Shown: positions 14,899 through 22,380 of the stretch, in pieces
Layout: every line of letters begins with the position of its first letter
How positions within the stretch are numbered: the first letter of the stretch is position 1
Notes under the pieces: generated by a model
The model's input: the letters and a program-made list of their open reading frames with translations, nothing else
Told to the model about the DNA's origin: nothing
Databases searched by the model: none
Position numbers and translations under genes: made by a program
Source: Alphaproteobacteria bacterium
GTDB lineage: Bacteria > Pseudomonadota > Alphaproteobacteria > CACIAM-22H2
Direction of reading: 5' to 3'
Length of the DNA: 64,000 nt
NCBI GenBank assembly: GCA_016124335.1
Contig: WGNX01000009.1
Location: 227,658 to 291,657 of the forward strand

Positions 14899-17055
14899 AT
14901 GAATGCGATCGCTTCGATGGACCGCCGCTCGTTCCTCGTCGGCTCGACGGCCGGCGTCTTCTCGCTCGGATTTGCGATTCCGTTCGCGCGCGCGCAGGGT
15001 GCTGCGGGTGCCGTACGCGAGATCAATGCGTGGGTCGTCATCCACCCCGACGACAAGGTCGTGATCCGCATCGCGCGCTCGGAAATGGGCCAGGGCACGC
15101 TGACCGGCCTCGCCCAGCTCGTGGCCGAGGAACTGGAGTGCGACTGGTCGAAGGTCTCGACCGAGTTTCCCACCCCCGGCCAGAACGTCGCGCGCAATCG
15201 CGTGTGGCGGAATTTCTCGACCGGCGGCAGCCGCGGAATCCGCGAGTCGCATGAATATGTCCGCCAGGGGGGGGCGGCCGCGCGCATGATGCTGGTCGCC
15301 GCCGCGGCGAAACGCTGGGGCGTCGCTGAGGCCGAATGTACGGCCGCCAACAGCGTCGTCACGCACGGCGCGTCGGGCCGCAAGCTCGGCTTCGGCGCAC
15401 TTGCCGCCGACGCGGCGACGATGGAGCCACCCAAGGAGATCAGGCTCAAGGACGTCAAAGACTGGAAGGTCGCCGGCAAGGGCGTGAAGCGCCTCGACAC
15501 CGCACCGAAGGTCGACGGCACGCTCGTCTACGGGATCGACCTGCGTTTTCCCGGAATGCTCACTGCCACGATCCGCGATTGCCCGGTGCAGGGCGGCAAG
15601 CTGAAGAGCTTCGATGCCGCCAAGGTCGAGAAAATGCCGGGCGTGCGCAAGGTCGTGGCCGTCGACGGAACGGGCGTGGCCGTGATCGCCGACGGCTACT
15701 GGCAGGCGCACAAGGCATTGGAAGCGCTGCCGGTGGAATGGGACATGGGACCGGGGGGCAAGACGTCAAGCGCCACGATCGACGCGATGCTGACCGAAGG
15801 TCTCACGGCCGAGAACGTGTTCATCGGCACGAAGATCGGCGACGCGAAGGCTGCCATCGCCGGAGCGGCGAAGGTTGTCGAAGCGGTCTATTCGTACCCC
15901 TACCAGAACCACGCGACGATGGAGCCGATGAACGCCACGGCCGTGTGGACGGCCGATCGCTGCGAGGTCTGGTGCCCGACGCAGAACGGCGAAGCCGCAC
16001 TTGCCGCAGCCGCCGAAGCCGCCGAACTGCCCGTGGCCAAATGCGACGTGCACAAGGCCTTCCTTGGCGGCGGCTTCGGCCGGCGCGGCCGGTCGGATTA
16101 TGTCCGTCAGGCCGTGCTGATCGCCAAGCAGATGCCCGGCACGCCGGTCAAGCTCATCTGGTCGCGCGAAGAAGACATGATGCATTGCGCCTTCCACCCG
16201 GTGACGAAGTGCAAGATGACCGGCGCGTTCGATGCGGCGGGCAAGCTCGTCGGCCTGCATATGCGCATCTCCGGCCAATCGATCCTGGCTTCGCTCGCCC
16301 CGCAAGGCCTGCAGAACGGCATGGATCCGGTCGTTTTCCAGGGACTGAACGGAGGCGGTGCGGAAGGCCAGTTCGGCTACGACGTGCCGAACCTGCTGGT
16401 CGATCACGCGATGCGCAACACGCATATCCTTGCGGGCTTCTGGCGCGGCGTGAACCTGAACCACAACGCGATCTACGTCGAAAGCTTCATGGACGAGCTT
16501 GCACGCGCGGCGGGCGAAGACCCGCTTGCCTTCCGTCGCAAGTATCTCAAGCCCAAGCATCGCGCCGTGCTGGACGCGGCGTGCGAACGCGCCGGCTATG
16601 GCAAGGCGGCCCCCGGCATATTTCATGGCGTCGCGCAGATCATGGGTTTCGGCAGCTACGTCGCGGCCTGCGCGGAAGTGTCGGTCAAGGACGGCAAGCT
16701 CAAGATCCACCGCATCGTCGCGGCGACCGACCCCGGCACCGTCGTCAATCCCGCGCAGATCGAGCGTCAGGTCGCAGGCTCGTTCGTCTACGGCCTTTCG
16801 GCAGCCCTTTACGGCGAATGCACCGTCAAGGACGGCGCCATCGAGCAGACGAACTTCGACACCTATCCCGTCCTTCACATGGACGAGATGCCGAAGGTCG
16901 AAGCCGTGCTCGTGCCGTCGGGCGGCTTCTGGGGCGGCGTGGGCGAACCGACGATCGGCGTGGCTGCGCCCGCGGTTCTAAATGCGATCTACGCCGCGAC
17001 GGGCAAGCGCATCCGCTCGCTGCCGTTGTCCAAGCACGATCTGCGCAGCGCGTGA
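14899..17055 (+). CDS. Molybdenum hydroxylase large subunit, isoquinoline 1-oxidoreductase beta (IorB) type
   Basis: This 718-residue subunit binds the molybdenum-pterin cofactor. A Tat signal ('DRRSFLVG', Arg 9-10) ends near residue 33, so the enzyme acts in the periplasm. The IorB-family landmarks 'SEMGQGTLTGLAQLVAEELECDW' and 'LGGGFGRRGRSDYV' are present, and the catalytic Glu is E683 in 'GGVGEPTIG'. A GAGGGAGG ribosome site precedes the ATG at 14899. Members hydroxylate N-heterocycles or oxidise aldehydes; the substrate here is unknown. Its stop overlaps the GTG start of soxX, tying this enzyme to Sox cytochromes. Confidence 0.92.
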   Translation: MNAIASMDRRSFLVGSTAGVFSLGFAIPFARAQGAAGAVREINAWVVIHPDDKVVIRIARSEMGQGTLTGLAQLVAEELECDWSKVSTEFPTPGQNVARNRVWRNFSTGGSRGIRESHEYVRQGGAAARMMLVAAAAKRWGVAEAECTAANSVVTHGASGRKLGFGALAADAATMEPPKEIRLKDVKDWKVAGKGVKRLDTAPKVDGTLVYGIDLRFPGMLTATIRDCPVQGGKLKSFDAAKVEKMPGVRKVVAVDGTGVAVIADGYWQAHKALEALPVEWDMGPGGKTSSATIDAMLTEGLTAENVFIGTKIGDAKAAIAGAAKVVEAVYSYPYQNHATMEPMNATAVWTADRCEVWCPTQNGEAALAAAAEAAELPVAKCDVHKAFLGGGFGRRGRSDYVRQAVLIAKQMPGTPVKLIWSREEDMMHCAFHPVTKCKMTGAFDAAGKLVGLHMRISGQSILASLAPQGLQNGMDPVVFQGLNGGGAEGQFGYDVPNLLVDHAMRNTHILAGFWRGVNLNHNAIYVESFMDELARAAGEDPLAFRRKYLKPKHRAVLDAACERAGYGKAAPGIFHGVAQIMGFGSYVAACAEVSVKDGKLKIHRIVAATDPGTVVNPAQIERQVAGSFVYGLSAALYGECTVKDGAIEQTNFDTYPVLHMDEMPKVEAVLVPSGGFWGGVGEPTIGVAAPAVLNAIYAATGKRIRSLPLSKHDLRSA

Positions 17056-17489
17056 GGGCGGCAACGCTTTCGTTCCTTCTGCTCGCGGCGGCAACGCCGG
17101 CCGCTGCCGCGGGCTACACGGTCGTTGGCGACGCAATTCCGGCACCGCTCGAGGGAGCGATTGGCGATGCCGCGCGTGGCCGAGCGATCGTCGCCGACCG
17201 GACCGTCGGGCTCTGCGTGCTGTGCCATTCGGGGCCGTTTCCCGAACTGCATTTCCAGGGCGATCTTGCACCCCCGCTCGACGGTGCCGGTTCGCGATGG
17301 AGTGCAGGCCAGATCCGCCTGCGTCTGGTCGAGCCGCAACGCCTGACCCCCGGCACGATCATGCCCGCCTATTATCGCGCCGACGGCTTCGAGCGCGTGG
17401 CACCCGCCTTTGCCGGCAAATCGATTCTTACCGCAGGCCAGATCGAAGACGTCGTCGCCTATCTGTCGACGTTGCGCGGCGCGAAATGA
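17052..17489 (+). CDS. soxX: Sulfur-oxidation c-type cytochrome SoxX
   Basis: This 145-residue periplasmic monoheme cytochrome has a signal peptide of about 20 residues (ending 'PAAAA'). It has one CxxCH site (C55, C58, H59) and a distal Met at 104 in 'TPGTIMPAYY', a typical SoxX signature. SoxX pairs with SoxA to form the SoxXA enzyme that links sulfur substrates to SoxYZ. Start GTG at 17052 overlaps the IorB stop (GTGA), so its synthesis depends on translation of the molybdenum subunit. The combination suggests SoxXA may also take electrons from the hydroxylase. Confidence 0.9.
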   Translation: MRAATLSFLLLAAATPAAAAGYTVVGDAIPAPLEGAIGDAARGRAIVADRTVGLCVLCHSGPFPELHFQGDLAPPLDGAGSRWSAGQIRLRLVEPQRLTPGTIMPAYYRADGFERVAPAFAGKSILTAGQIEDVVAYLSTLRGAK

Positions 17490-17935
17490 CGATCGCCATA
17501 ACACGGCGCATGTTGATCGGCGGGCTCGCGGTGAGCCTGGTTCCCGTTCGCGCGAACGCCACGCCCGAAACCATGCAGGCGGCCATCGCCGATGCGACCG
17601 GCGGGCGGGCGCTGCGCGAAGGCAAGGTCACGCTCGACATCCAGCCGCTGATCGACAATGGCAACACGGTACCCATGCGCGTGCGTGTCGATAGCACGAT
17701 GACGGGCGTCGACCGGGTCAAGGCGCTTCACGTCTTCAACGAGAAGAATCCGCAGCCCCATGTGCTGAGCGTGCGTTTCGGGCCACGCGCCGGGCGGGCC
17801 GAAATCGCCACGCGCATCAAGCTTGCCGATACGCAGAAGGTCATCGCCGTCGCCGAGATGGAGGACGGCACGCTGTGGACCGCCGCGATCGACGTCATCG
17901 TGACGATCGCGGCCTGCATCGAAGGGCTCGAGTGA
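17486..17935 (+). CDS. soxY: SoxY-like sulfur carrier protein with non-canonical C-terminus
   Basis: This 149-residue protein has a twin-arginine type leader ('ITRRMLIGG', Arg 7-8) and the immunoglobulin-like SoxY core ('VTLDIQPLIDNGNTVPMRVRVDS', 'VLSVRFGPRAGRAEIATRIKLADTQKV'). Canonical SoxY ends in GGCGG, whose Cys carries the sulfur substrate. Here the end is 'TIAACIEGLE': a Cys (C144) is retained but the flexible glycine arm and terminal position are lost. The nucleotide sequence supports this directly and shows no frameshift. The start overlaps the soxX stop (ATGA), and soxZ follows with a one-base overlap. Confidence 0.82.
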   Translation: MTIAITRRMLIGGLAVSLVPVRANATPETMQAAIADATGGRALREGKVTLDIQPLIDNGNTVPMRVRVDSTMTGVDRVKALHVFNEKNPQPHVLSVRFGPRAGRAEIATRIKLADTQKVIAVAEMEDGTLWTAAIDVIVTIAACIEGLE

Positions 17936-18255
17936 TGGCGGCCCCGCTCGTCAGCGCCCCCAAGCGTGTCCGGCGCGGCGACGTCTTCGAAGTGAAGACG
18001 CTGATCTCGCATCCGATGGAGACAGGCTTCCGCCCGGGAACGAACGGCACGATCATTCCGCGCGACATCGTCCAGAAAATGCGCTGCCGTTTTGCCGGCG
18101 AGGCCGTTTTCGATCTCGAGCTGTCGCCGGCGATCTCGGCAAATCCATATTTCATCTTCTATGTCCGCGCCGAGACCGGCGGCGCGCTTGAAATCGAATG
18201 GACGGGCGACAACGGCTTTTCGGCAAGCTACAGCGCCCTGATCCTCGTCGAATGA
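17935..18255 (+). CDS. soxZ: Sulfur carrier partner SoxZ
   Basis: This 106-residue protein matches SoxZ over its full length: 'KRGDVFEVKTLISHPMETGFR'-like N-terminus, 'IVQKMRCRFAGEAVFDLELSPAISANPYFIFYVRA' centre, and 'EWTGDNGFSASYSALILVE' end. SoxZ has no signal peptide and is normally exported with SoxY through the Tat pathway. Its presence shows that the neighbouring SoxY variant is still expected to form a YZ pair. Start ATG at 17935 overlaps the soxY stop (TGATG). Confidence 0.9.
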   Translation: MAAPLVSAPKRVRRGDVFEVKTLISHPMETGFRPGTNGTIIPRDIVQKMRCRFAGEAVFDLELSPAISANPYFIFYVRAETGGALEIEWTGDNGFSASYSALILVE

Positions 18256-19025
18256 TCATGCGCAAGCCTGTCGCTGCTCTCCTGCTCGCGTCGATGGCCG
18301 CAGCCGCATTCGCGCAAGCGCCTGCCGACACGCGCCGTTCGGGCTTCGACGACATGAGCCCGGCGCTGCAGGCCATCCAGATGGACGATTTCGCCAATCC
18401 CGCCGCCCTGTGGCTTGCCGAAGGCGAAGCCCAGTGGAACACCCGCACCGGGTCAGCAGGAAAATCCTGCGCGGATTGCCATGGCACGCCGGCGACCATG
18501 CGCGGCGTTGCCGCCCGCTTTCCGGCCTTCGATACGACGCTCGCAAATGTCATCGACCTTGATGCCAAAATCGACGACTGCCGGACACGCCGGCAGGGCG
18601 CCGCCTCGCCGCCCCACGAAAGCCGCGCGCGCGTGGCGCTTGAGGCATTCGTCGCGCATCAGTCGCGCGGCATGCCGATCACGTCGGCTGCGGAGCCGCA
18701 TCTCGACGCGTCGGTCGCGGCAGGCGCGCGCATTTTCCGCCAACGCATGGGGCAGATCGATCTGTCCTGCGCGCAATGCCATGACGAGCGCGCGGGCCGG
18801 CATCTTGCCGGCACGGCCATTCCGCAAGGCCACCCGACAGGATATCCCGTCTACCGCTCGGAATGGCAAGCCGTCGGGACGCTGCAACGCCGACTGCGGA
18901 ATTGCCTGAGCGGCGTGCGCGCGCAGCCCTATGCGTTCGGCTCGCCGGAGATGATCGCACTCGAGGCGTTCCTGATGCGTCGTGCCGCCGGGATGAAACT
19001 CGAAACGCCCGGCGTTCGTCCCTAG
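18252..19025 (+). CDS. soxA: Diheme cytochrome SoxA (L-cysteine S-thiosulfotransferase subunit)
   Basis: This 257-residue periplasmic protein has a signal peptide ending near residue 22 ('AAAAFAQ'). Both hemes are present: C73-C76-H77 and C173-C176-H177. The distal Cys ligands are C110 for the first heme and C218 ('RNCLSGVRAQP') for the active-site heme, where a cysteine persulfide forms in characterised SoxA. All catalytic residues thus look intact, unlike the SoxY tail. Start ATG 18252 overlaps the soxZ stop; an ATG at 18258 is an alternative. Its stop shares CTAG with the convergent aldehyde dehydrogenase. Confidence 0.92.
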   Translation: MIMRKPVAALLLASMAAAAFAQAPADTRRSGFDDMSPALQAIQMDDFANPAALWLAEGEAQWNTRTGSAGKSCADCHGTPATMRGVAARFPAFDTTLANVIDLDAKIDDCRTRRQGAASPPHESRARVALEAFVAHQSRGMPITSAAEPHLDASVAAGARIFRQRMGQIDLSCAQCHDERAGRHLAGTAIPQGHPTGYPVYRSEWQAVGTLQRRLRNCLSGVRAQPYAFGSPEMIALEAFLMRRAAGMKLETPGVRP

Positions 19026-20566
19026 CCAGCCACGTCGAACGTCACGCCCTGCGCCAGCGGCAGCGTCGTGCCGTAGTTGACGGTGTTCGTCGCCCGGCGC
19101 ATGTACGCCTTCCAGGCATCCGAGCCTGCCTCGCGGCCGCCGCCGGTTTCCTTTTCGCCCCCGAACGCGCCGCCGATTTCGGCACCCGACGGACCGATAT
19201 TGACGTTGGCGATGCCGCAGTCCGAGCCGACGTCGGAAACGAACAATTCGGCTTCGCGCATGTCTTGCGTGAAGATCGACGACGAGAGCCCCGCGCCCAC
19301 GCCATTCTGGATCGCGACGGCTTCGGCGAAGTCGCGATAGCGCACGACGTAAAGGATCGGCGCGAAGGTCTCGTGCAGCATAGGTCCGGCTTGGGAGGGC
19401 ATCTCGACCAGTGCCGGCTGCATGTATCTGGCGTGCGTGGAAAGTTCCGCACGCTCGACCCGCCCGCCGCCATGGACCTTGCCGCCCAAAGCCTTCGCCT
19501 CCGCAAGCGCCTTCTGCGCGCCGTCGAACGCCGCAACATCGATCAGCGGCCCGACAAGCGTTCCGTTGGCGCGCGGGTCGCCGATCGCGACACCCGCGTA
19601 GGCCCGCGCGAGCCGCGGCACCAGCTTGTCATAAACGCTCTCGTGCACGATCAGGCGCCGCAACGTCGTGCAGCGCTGGCCGGCCGTGCCCATCGCTGCG
19701 AATGCGATGGCCCGCAGCGAAAGGTCGAGATCGGCGCTGGGCGCCACGATCGCCGCGTTGTTGCCGCCGAGTTCAAGGATCGCGCGCGCGAACCGCTGCC
19801 CGAGTTTGGCACCCACTTCGCGACCCATCCGCGTGGAACCCGTTGCCGAAAGGATTTGCACGAGCGGGCTTTCGACGAGCGCTTCGCCCGGCGCGCGGGC
19901 GCCGGTCAGCACGCCATGAAGGCCCGTCGGCACGCCGCCATGGCGCTTGGCCGCCTTCTCGAAGATCGCGGCGACCGCAAGCGCCGTCAGCGGCGTCTTT
20001 TCCGACGGCTTCCAGACGATCGCGTTTCCGCACACGAGCGCAAGTGCGGCATTCCACGACCAGACCGCGACCGGGAAATTGAACGCGGTGATGATCCCGC
20101 ACACGCCCATCGGATGCCACGTCTCCATCATGCGATGGTTCGGACGCTCGGTTGCGATCGTCAGGCCGTGCAGCTGGCGGGAAAGGCCGACGGCGAAATC
20201 GCAGATGTCGATCATTTCCTGCACTTCGCCCAACCCTTCGGAAACGATCTTGCCGGCCTCGATCGTGACCAGTCGGCCGAGATCGGCCTTCGCCGCGCGC
20301 AACTCTTCACCAAGAAGGCGCACGAGTTCGCCACGATGGGGTGCCGGCACCTTGCGCCATTCGAGGAATGCCTGATGTGCCGCGGCGATCGTCGTCTGAC
20401 AACGTTCAGCGTCCGCCTCGGCAACGCGGCCGATTTCCTGGCCACTGATCGGGCTTCGCGCGGCCAACGCGCCGCCGCCATACGTGGCGGGATCGACACC
20501 CAGGCGCTTCAGGAGCGTATCGGTTTCGGATCGAAGGTCGGGCAGGCTCGAATTCGTCGGGGACAC
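19022..20566 (-). CDS. ALDH7-type aldehyde dehydrogenase (piperideine-6-carboxylate / aminoadipate-semialdehyde dehydrogenase)
   Basis: This 514-residue NAD-dependent aldehyde dehydrogenase shows 'GIITAFNFPVAVWSWNAALALVCGNAIVWKPSEKTP', catalytic Glu in 'ILELGGNNA' and catalytic Cys in 'GTAGQRCTT'. The C-terminal 'NVNIGPSGAEIGGAFGGEKETGGGREAGSDAWK' region is the hallmark of the ALDH7/AmaB group, which oxidises alpha-aminoadipate semialdehyde in lysine catabolism. Translation is assigned to the GTG at 20566, preceded by AGGAG at 6 nt; the longer ATG-started frame extends into low-quality upstream sequence. A role for the sox/ior substrate is possible but not shown. Confidence 0.88.
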   Translation of the reverse strand: MSPTNSSLPDLRSETDTLLKRLGVDPATYGGGALAARSPISGQEIGRVAEADAERCQTTIAAAHQAFLEWRKVPAPHRGELVRLLGEELRAAKADLGRLVTIEAGKIVSEGLGEVQEMIDICDFAVGLSRQLHGLTIATERPNHRMMETWHPMGVCGIITAFNFPVAVWSWNAALALVCGNAIVWKPSEKTPLTALAVAAIFEKAAKRHGGVPTGLHGVLTGARAPGEALVESPLVQILSATGSTRMGREVGAKLGQRFARAILELGGNNAAIVAPSADLDLSLRAIAFAAMGTAGQRCTTLRRLIVHESVYDKLVPRLARAYAGVAIGDPRANGTLVGPLIDVAAFDGAQKALAEAKALGGKVHGGGRVERAELSTHARYMQPALVEMPSQAGPMLHETFAPILYVVRYRDFAEAVAIQNGVGAGLSSSIFTQDMREAELFVSDVGSDCGIANVNIGPSGAEIGGAFGGEKETGGGREAGSDAWKAYMRRATNTVNYGTTLPLAQGVTFDVAG

Positions 20567-20813
20567 GCCGTTCTCCTGTTCGCAGGCGACTAAAGCGGGC
20601 GGATATTGGAGAAGACGACGCGCCCGGGCAAGGCGCGCGAAGCCGTCCCGCAAGGTCTTGATTCGGCGCATGAGTAGCGGCACGCGTCCGGTCCGGCGTC
20701 GGCGAGTCGCATTTCGCGAAGCGCACACGAACCGCGATTGGCGCCCGAATATCGATTCAGCCTGCGCCGGCTTCATGACAAACTCACCGCCAGACAGGAC
20801 ACGATCGAGCATC

Positions 20814-21323
20814 ATGCGCACGCGCGACATTGACGAGCGCTCGGCCACGGCCGACGCGGGAACCGCGGCATTCGATCCGGCCGCGATTTCGGGCCCGTCG
20901 CTGCGCCGGCTGTTCCAGGCGTGGCAGGCGGCGGCCGGCAGCGCGCGCATGCCCACCCCCGACGCGCTGCCGCCCGAATCGATCGCTTGGGCGCGCGATG
21001 CACTTAGCGTTCACGACGTCCTGGCCGGCGGTGCGTTCAGGTTCCGGGCCGATGCGCCGGACACGGCATCGCTTTACGGCGTCGACATGACCGGCCGCAC
21101 ACTCGATGAATACCCCGAACCGCGCGTGCGTGAGGTCATCCGGCGAACGCTCCTGCGGGTCGTGAATGCGCGTGCGCCCGTCCGCGACATGCGCGACATC
21201 ACCGTCAGCCTTTGGCGATGGGAGTACGAGATCCTTCTCGTGCCGCTTTCGCGCGACGGCGAAACCGTCGACACGATCTATTCCCTGCCGCAGATCGGCG
21301 CCGAAATCCGTCGCCCGCGCTGA
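20814..21323 (+). CDS. PAS_5 domain protein
   Basis: The protein is 169 residues from the ATG at 20814. The region 'LRRLFQAWQAAAGSARMPTPDALPPESIAWARDALSVHDV' followed by 'FRFRADAPDTASLYGVDMTGRTLDEYPE' matches the PAS_5 family, a single-domain PAS-like protein abundant in alphaproteobacteria. No output domain is attached. Function is unknown; a sensory or ligand-binding role is inferred from the fold. It is divergent from the aldehyde dehydrogenase, with 247 bp between starts, a region where I see no strong promoter but room for two. Confidence 0.82.
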   Translation: MRTRDIDERSATADAGTAAFDPAAISGPSLRRLFQAWQAAAGSARMPTPDALPPESIAWARDALSVHDVLAGGAFRFRADAPDTASLYGVDMTGRTLDEYPEPRVREVIRRTLLRVVNARAPVRDMRDITVSLWRWEYEILLVPLSRDGETVDTIYSLPQIGAEIRRPR

Positions 21324-21401
21324 CATTCGCGACTGCTGTCACAAAATTTTACATCGACTACACGTGCAGCACTCGCAAAACGCAACACTCTAAACATCCA
21401 T

Positions 21402-21437
21402 GATGCGGCTCGAATTTTTCGAGAATGATGCCGCATC
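21402..21437. other. Nested hairpin in an AT-rich intergenic region
   Basis: Between the PAS_5 and PstS-like genes the sequence becomes AT-rich (21324-21576). An 8 bp outer inverted repeat (GATGCGGC/GCCGCATC) encloses an inner one (CTCGAA-TTT-TTCGAG). There is no T tract immediately after it, so a classical terminator is not clear. It may terminate the PAS_5 transcript or structure the leader of the binding-protein mRNA. Confidence 0.4.
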
Positions 21438-21576
21438 TCGCATACAATAGTAACATCCTTGGCTTGTTTTTGCATAACTCTGACATTTTAAATTCATGAT
21501 TTGTTAGATGGTCCGGCGTAGGTTGAGCGCATTGAATGCGGGCAATTCGCTCGTCCTTCCAGCTCCGGAGATGCCG

Positions 21577-22323
21577 ATGACCAGAAACTTCATTTTTGCC
21601 GCCGCTCTCGGCGTAGCGCTTATGGCCGGGCCCGCCGCCGCAGCGGAACTCAAGGTGCATGGTTCGAGCACCGTCGCGACGAACGTCGTCACGCCGAACA
21701 AGGCGGCGATTGAAAAGGAAACCGGCCTTACCCTCGCCGTCGTGCCGAACGGGTCAGGCAACGGCCTCAAGGACCTCGTCGCGGGCAAGGCCGATGTCGC
21801 GATGATTTCGGCCGAACTTAAGACCGAGGTGGACGGCGCCAACAAGACCAACCCGGGCTCGCTCGACGCAAGCGGCCTTGTCGTGAATCCGATCGGCTCG
21901 ATCGTGAGCCGGATCATCGTCAACCCCAACAATCCGGCGAAGAACCTGACGACCGAGCAGGTGAAGGATATTTTCACCGGCAAGATCGCGTCGTGGAAGG
22001 ATGTCGGCGGCGCGGATCAGCCGATCCTTGTCGTCGTCGAACAGCCCGGCAATGGCGGGCGCGCGGTCCTCACGAGCATTCTGCTCGGCGGTGCCGAGAT
22101 CACGGCGAAAGCGCGCCCGATGAACGCGATTGCGCAGGTTGCGCAGGTCGTCGCACAGGCACCCAATGCGATCGGTTACGGGAGCGCGGCTACGATTTCC
22201 AGCGCAGTCGCGGTCGTCCAGGGCGTGGAGGTTCGCCAACCACTCTCGATCATCACGAAGGGGGCGCCCGGCGCCGACGCGAAGAAGTTCATCGAGGCGG
22301 CGGCGAAGCACAGCCCGAAGTGA
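21577..22323 (+). CDS. PstS-like (phosphate-type) periplasmic binding protein
   Basis: This 248-residue protein has a clear Sec signal peptide (to about residue 22, 'AGPAAAAE'). The mature part resembles the PBP-like domain of PstS: 'LKVHGSSTVATNVV', 'NGSGNGLKDLVAGKADVAMISAEL', 'PIGSIVSRIIVNPNNPAKNLTTEQVKDIFTGKIASWKDVGG' and 'QPGNGGRAVLTSILL'. These loops normally bind an oxyanion such as phosphate. No ABC permease or ATPase is adjacent; instead a chemoreceptor gene follows 57 bp later. ATG 21577 is preferred over 21571 because GGAG lies 6 nt upstream. Confidence 0.87.
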   Translation: MTRNFIFAAALGVALMAGPAAAAELKVHGSSTVATNVVTPNKAAIEKETGLTLAVVPNGSGNGLKDLVAGKADVAMISAELKTEVDGANKTNPGSLDASGLVVNPIGSIVSRIIVNPNNPAKNLTTEQVKDIFTGKIASWKDVGGADQPILVVVEQPGNGGRAVLTSILLGGAEITAKARPMNAIAQVAQVVAQAPNAIGYGSAATISSAVAVVQGVEVRQPLSIITKGAPGADAKKFIEAAAKHSPK

Positions 22324-22333
22324 AGCGATCGAC

Positions 22334-22357
22334 GGGGCCGTCCGCATGGGCGGCCCC
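22334..22357 (+). other. GC-rich hairpin between binding protein and chemoreceptor genes
   Basis: GGGGCCG and CGGCCCC arms extend by a T-G and two C-G pairs around a GCAT loop, giving a 10 bp stem. No T run follows, so it is unlikely to be a full terminator. It could stabilise the upstream mRNA or lower expression of the downstream receptor relative to the binding protein. Confidence 0.5.
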
Positions 22358-22380
22358 GTACCCCCAAGGGAGTTCAAGAT

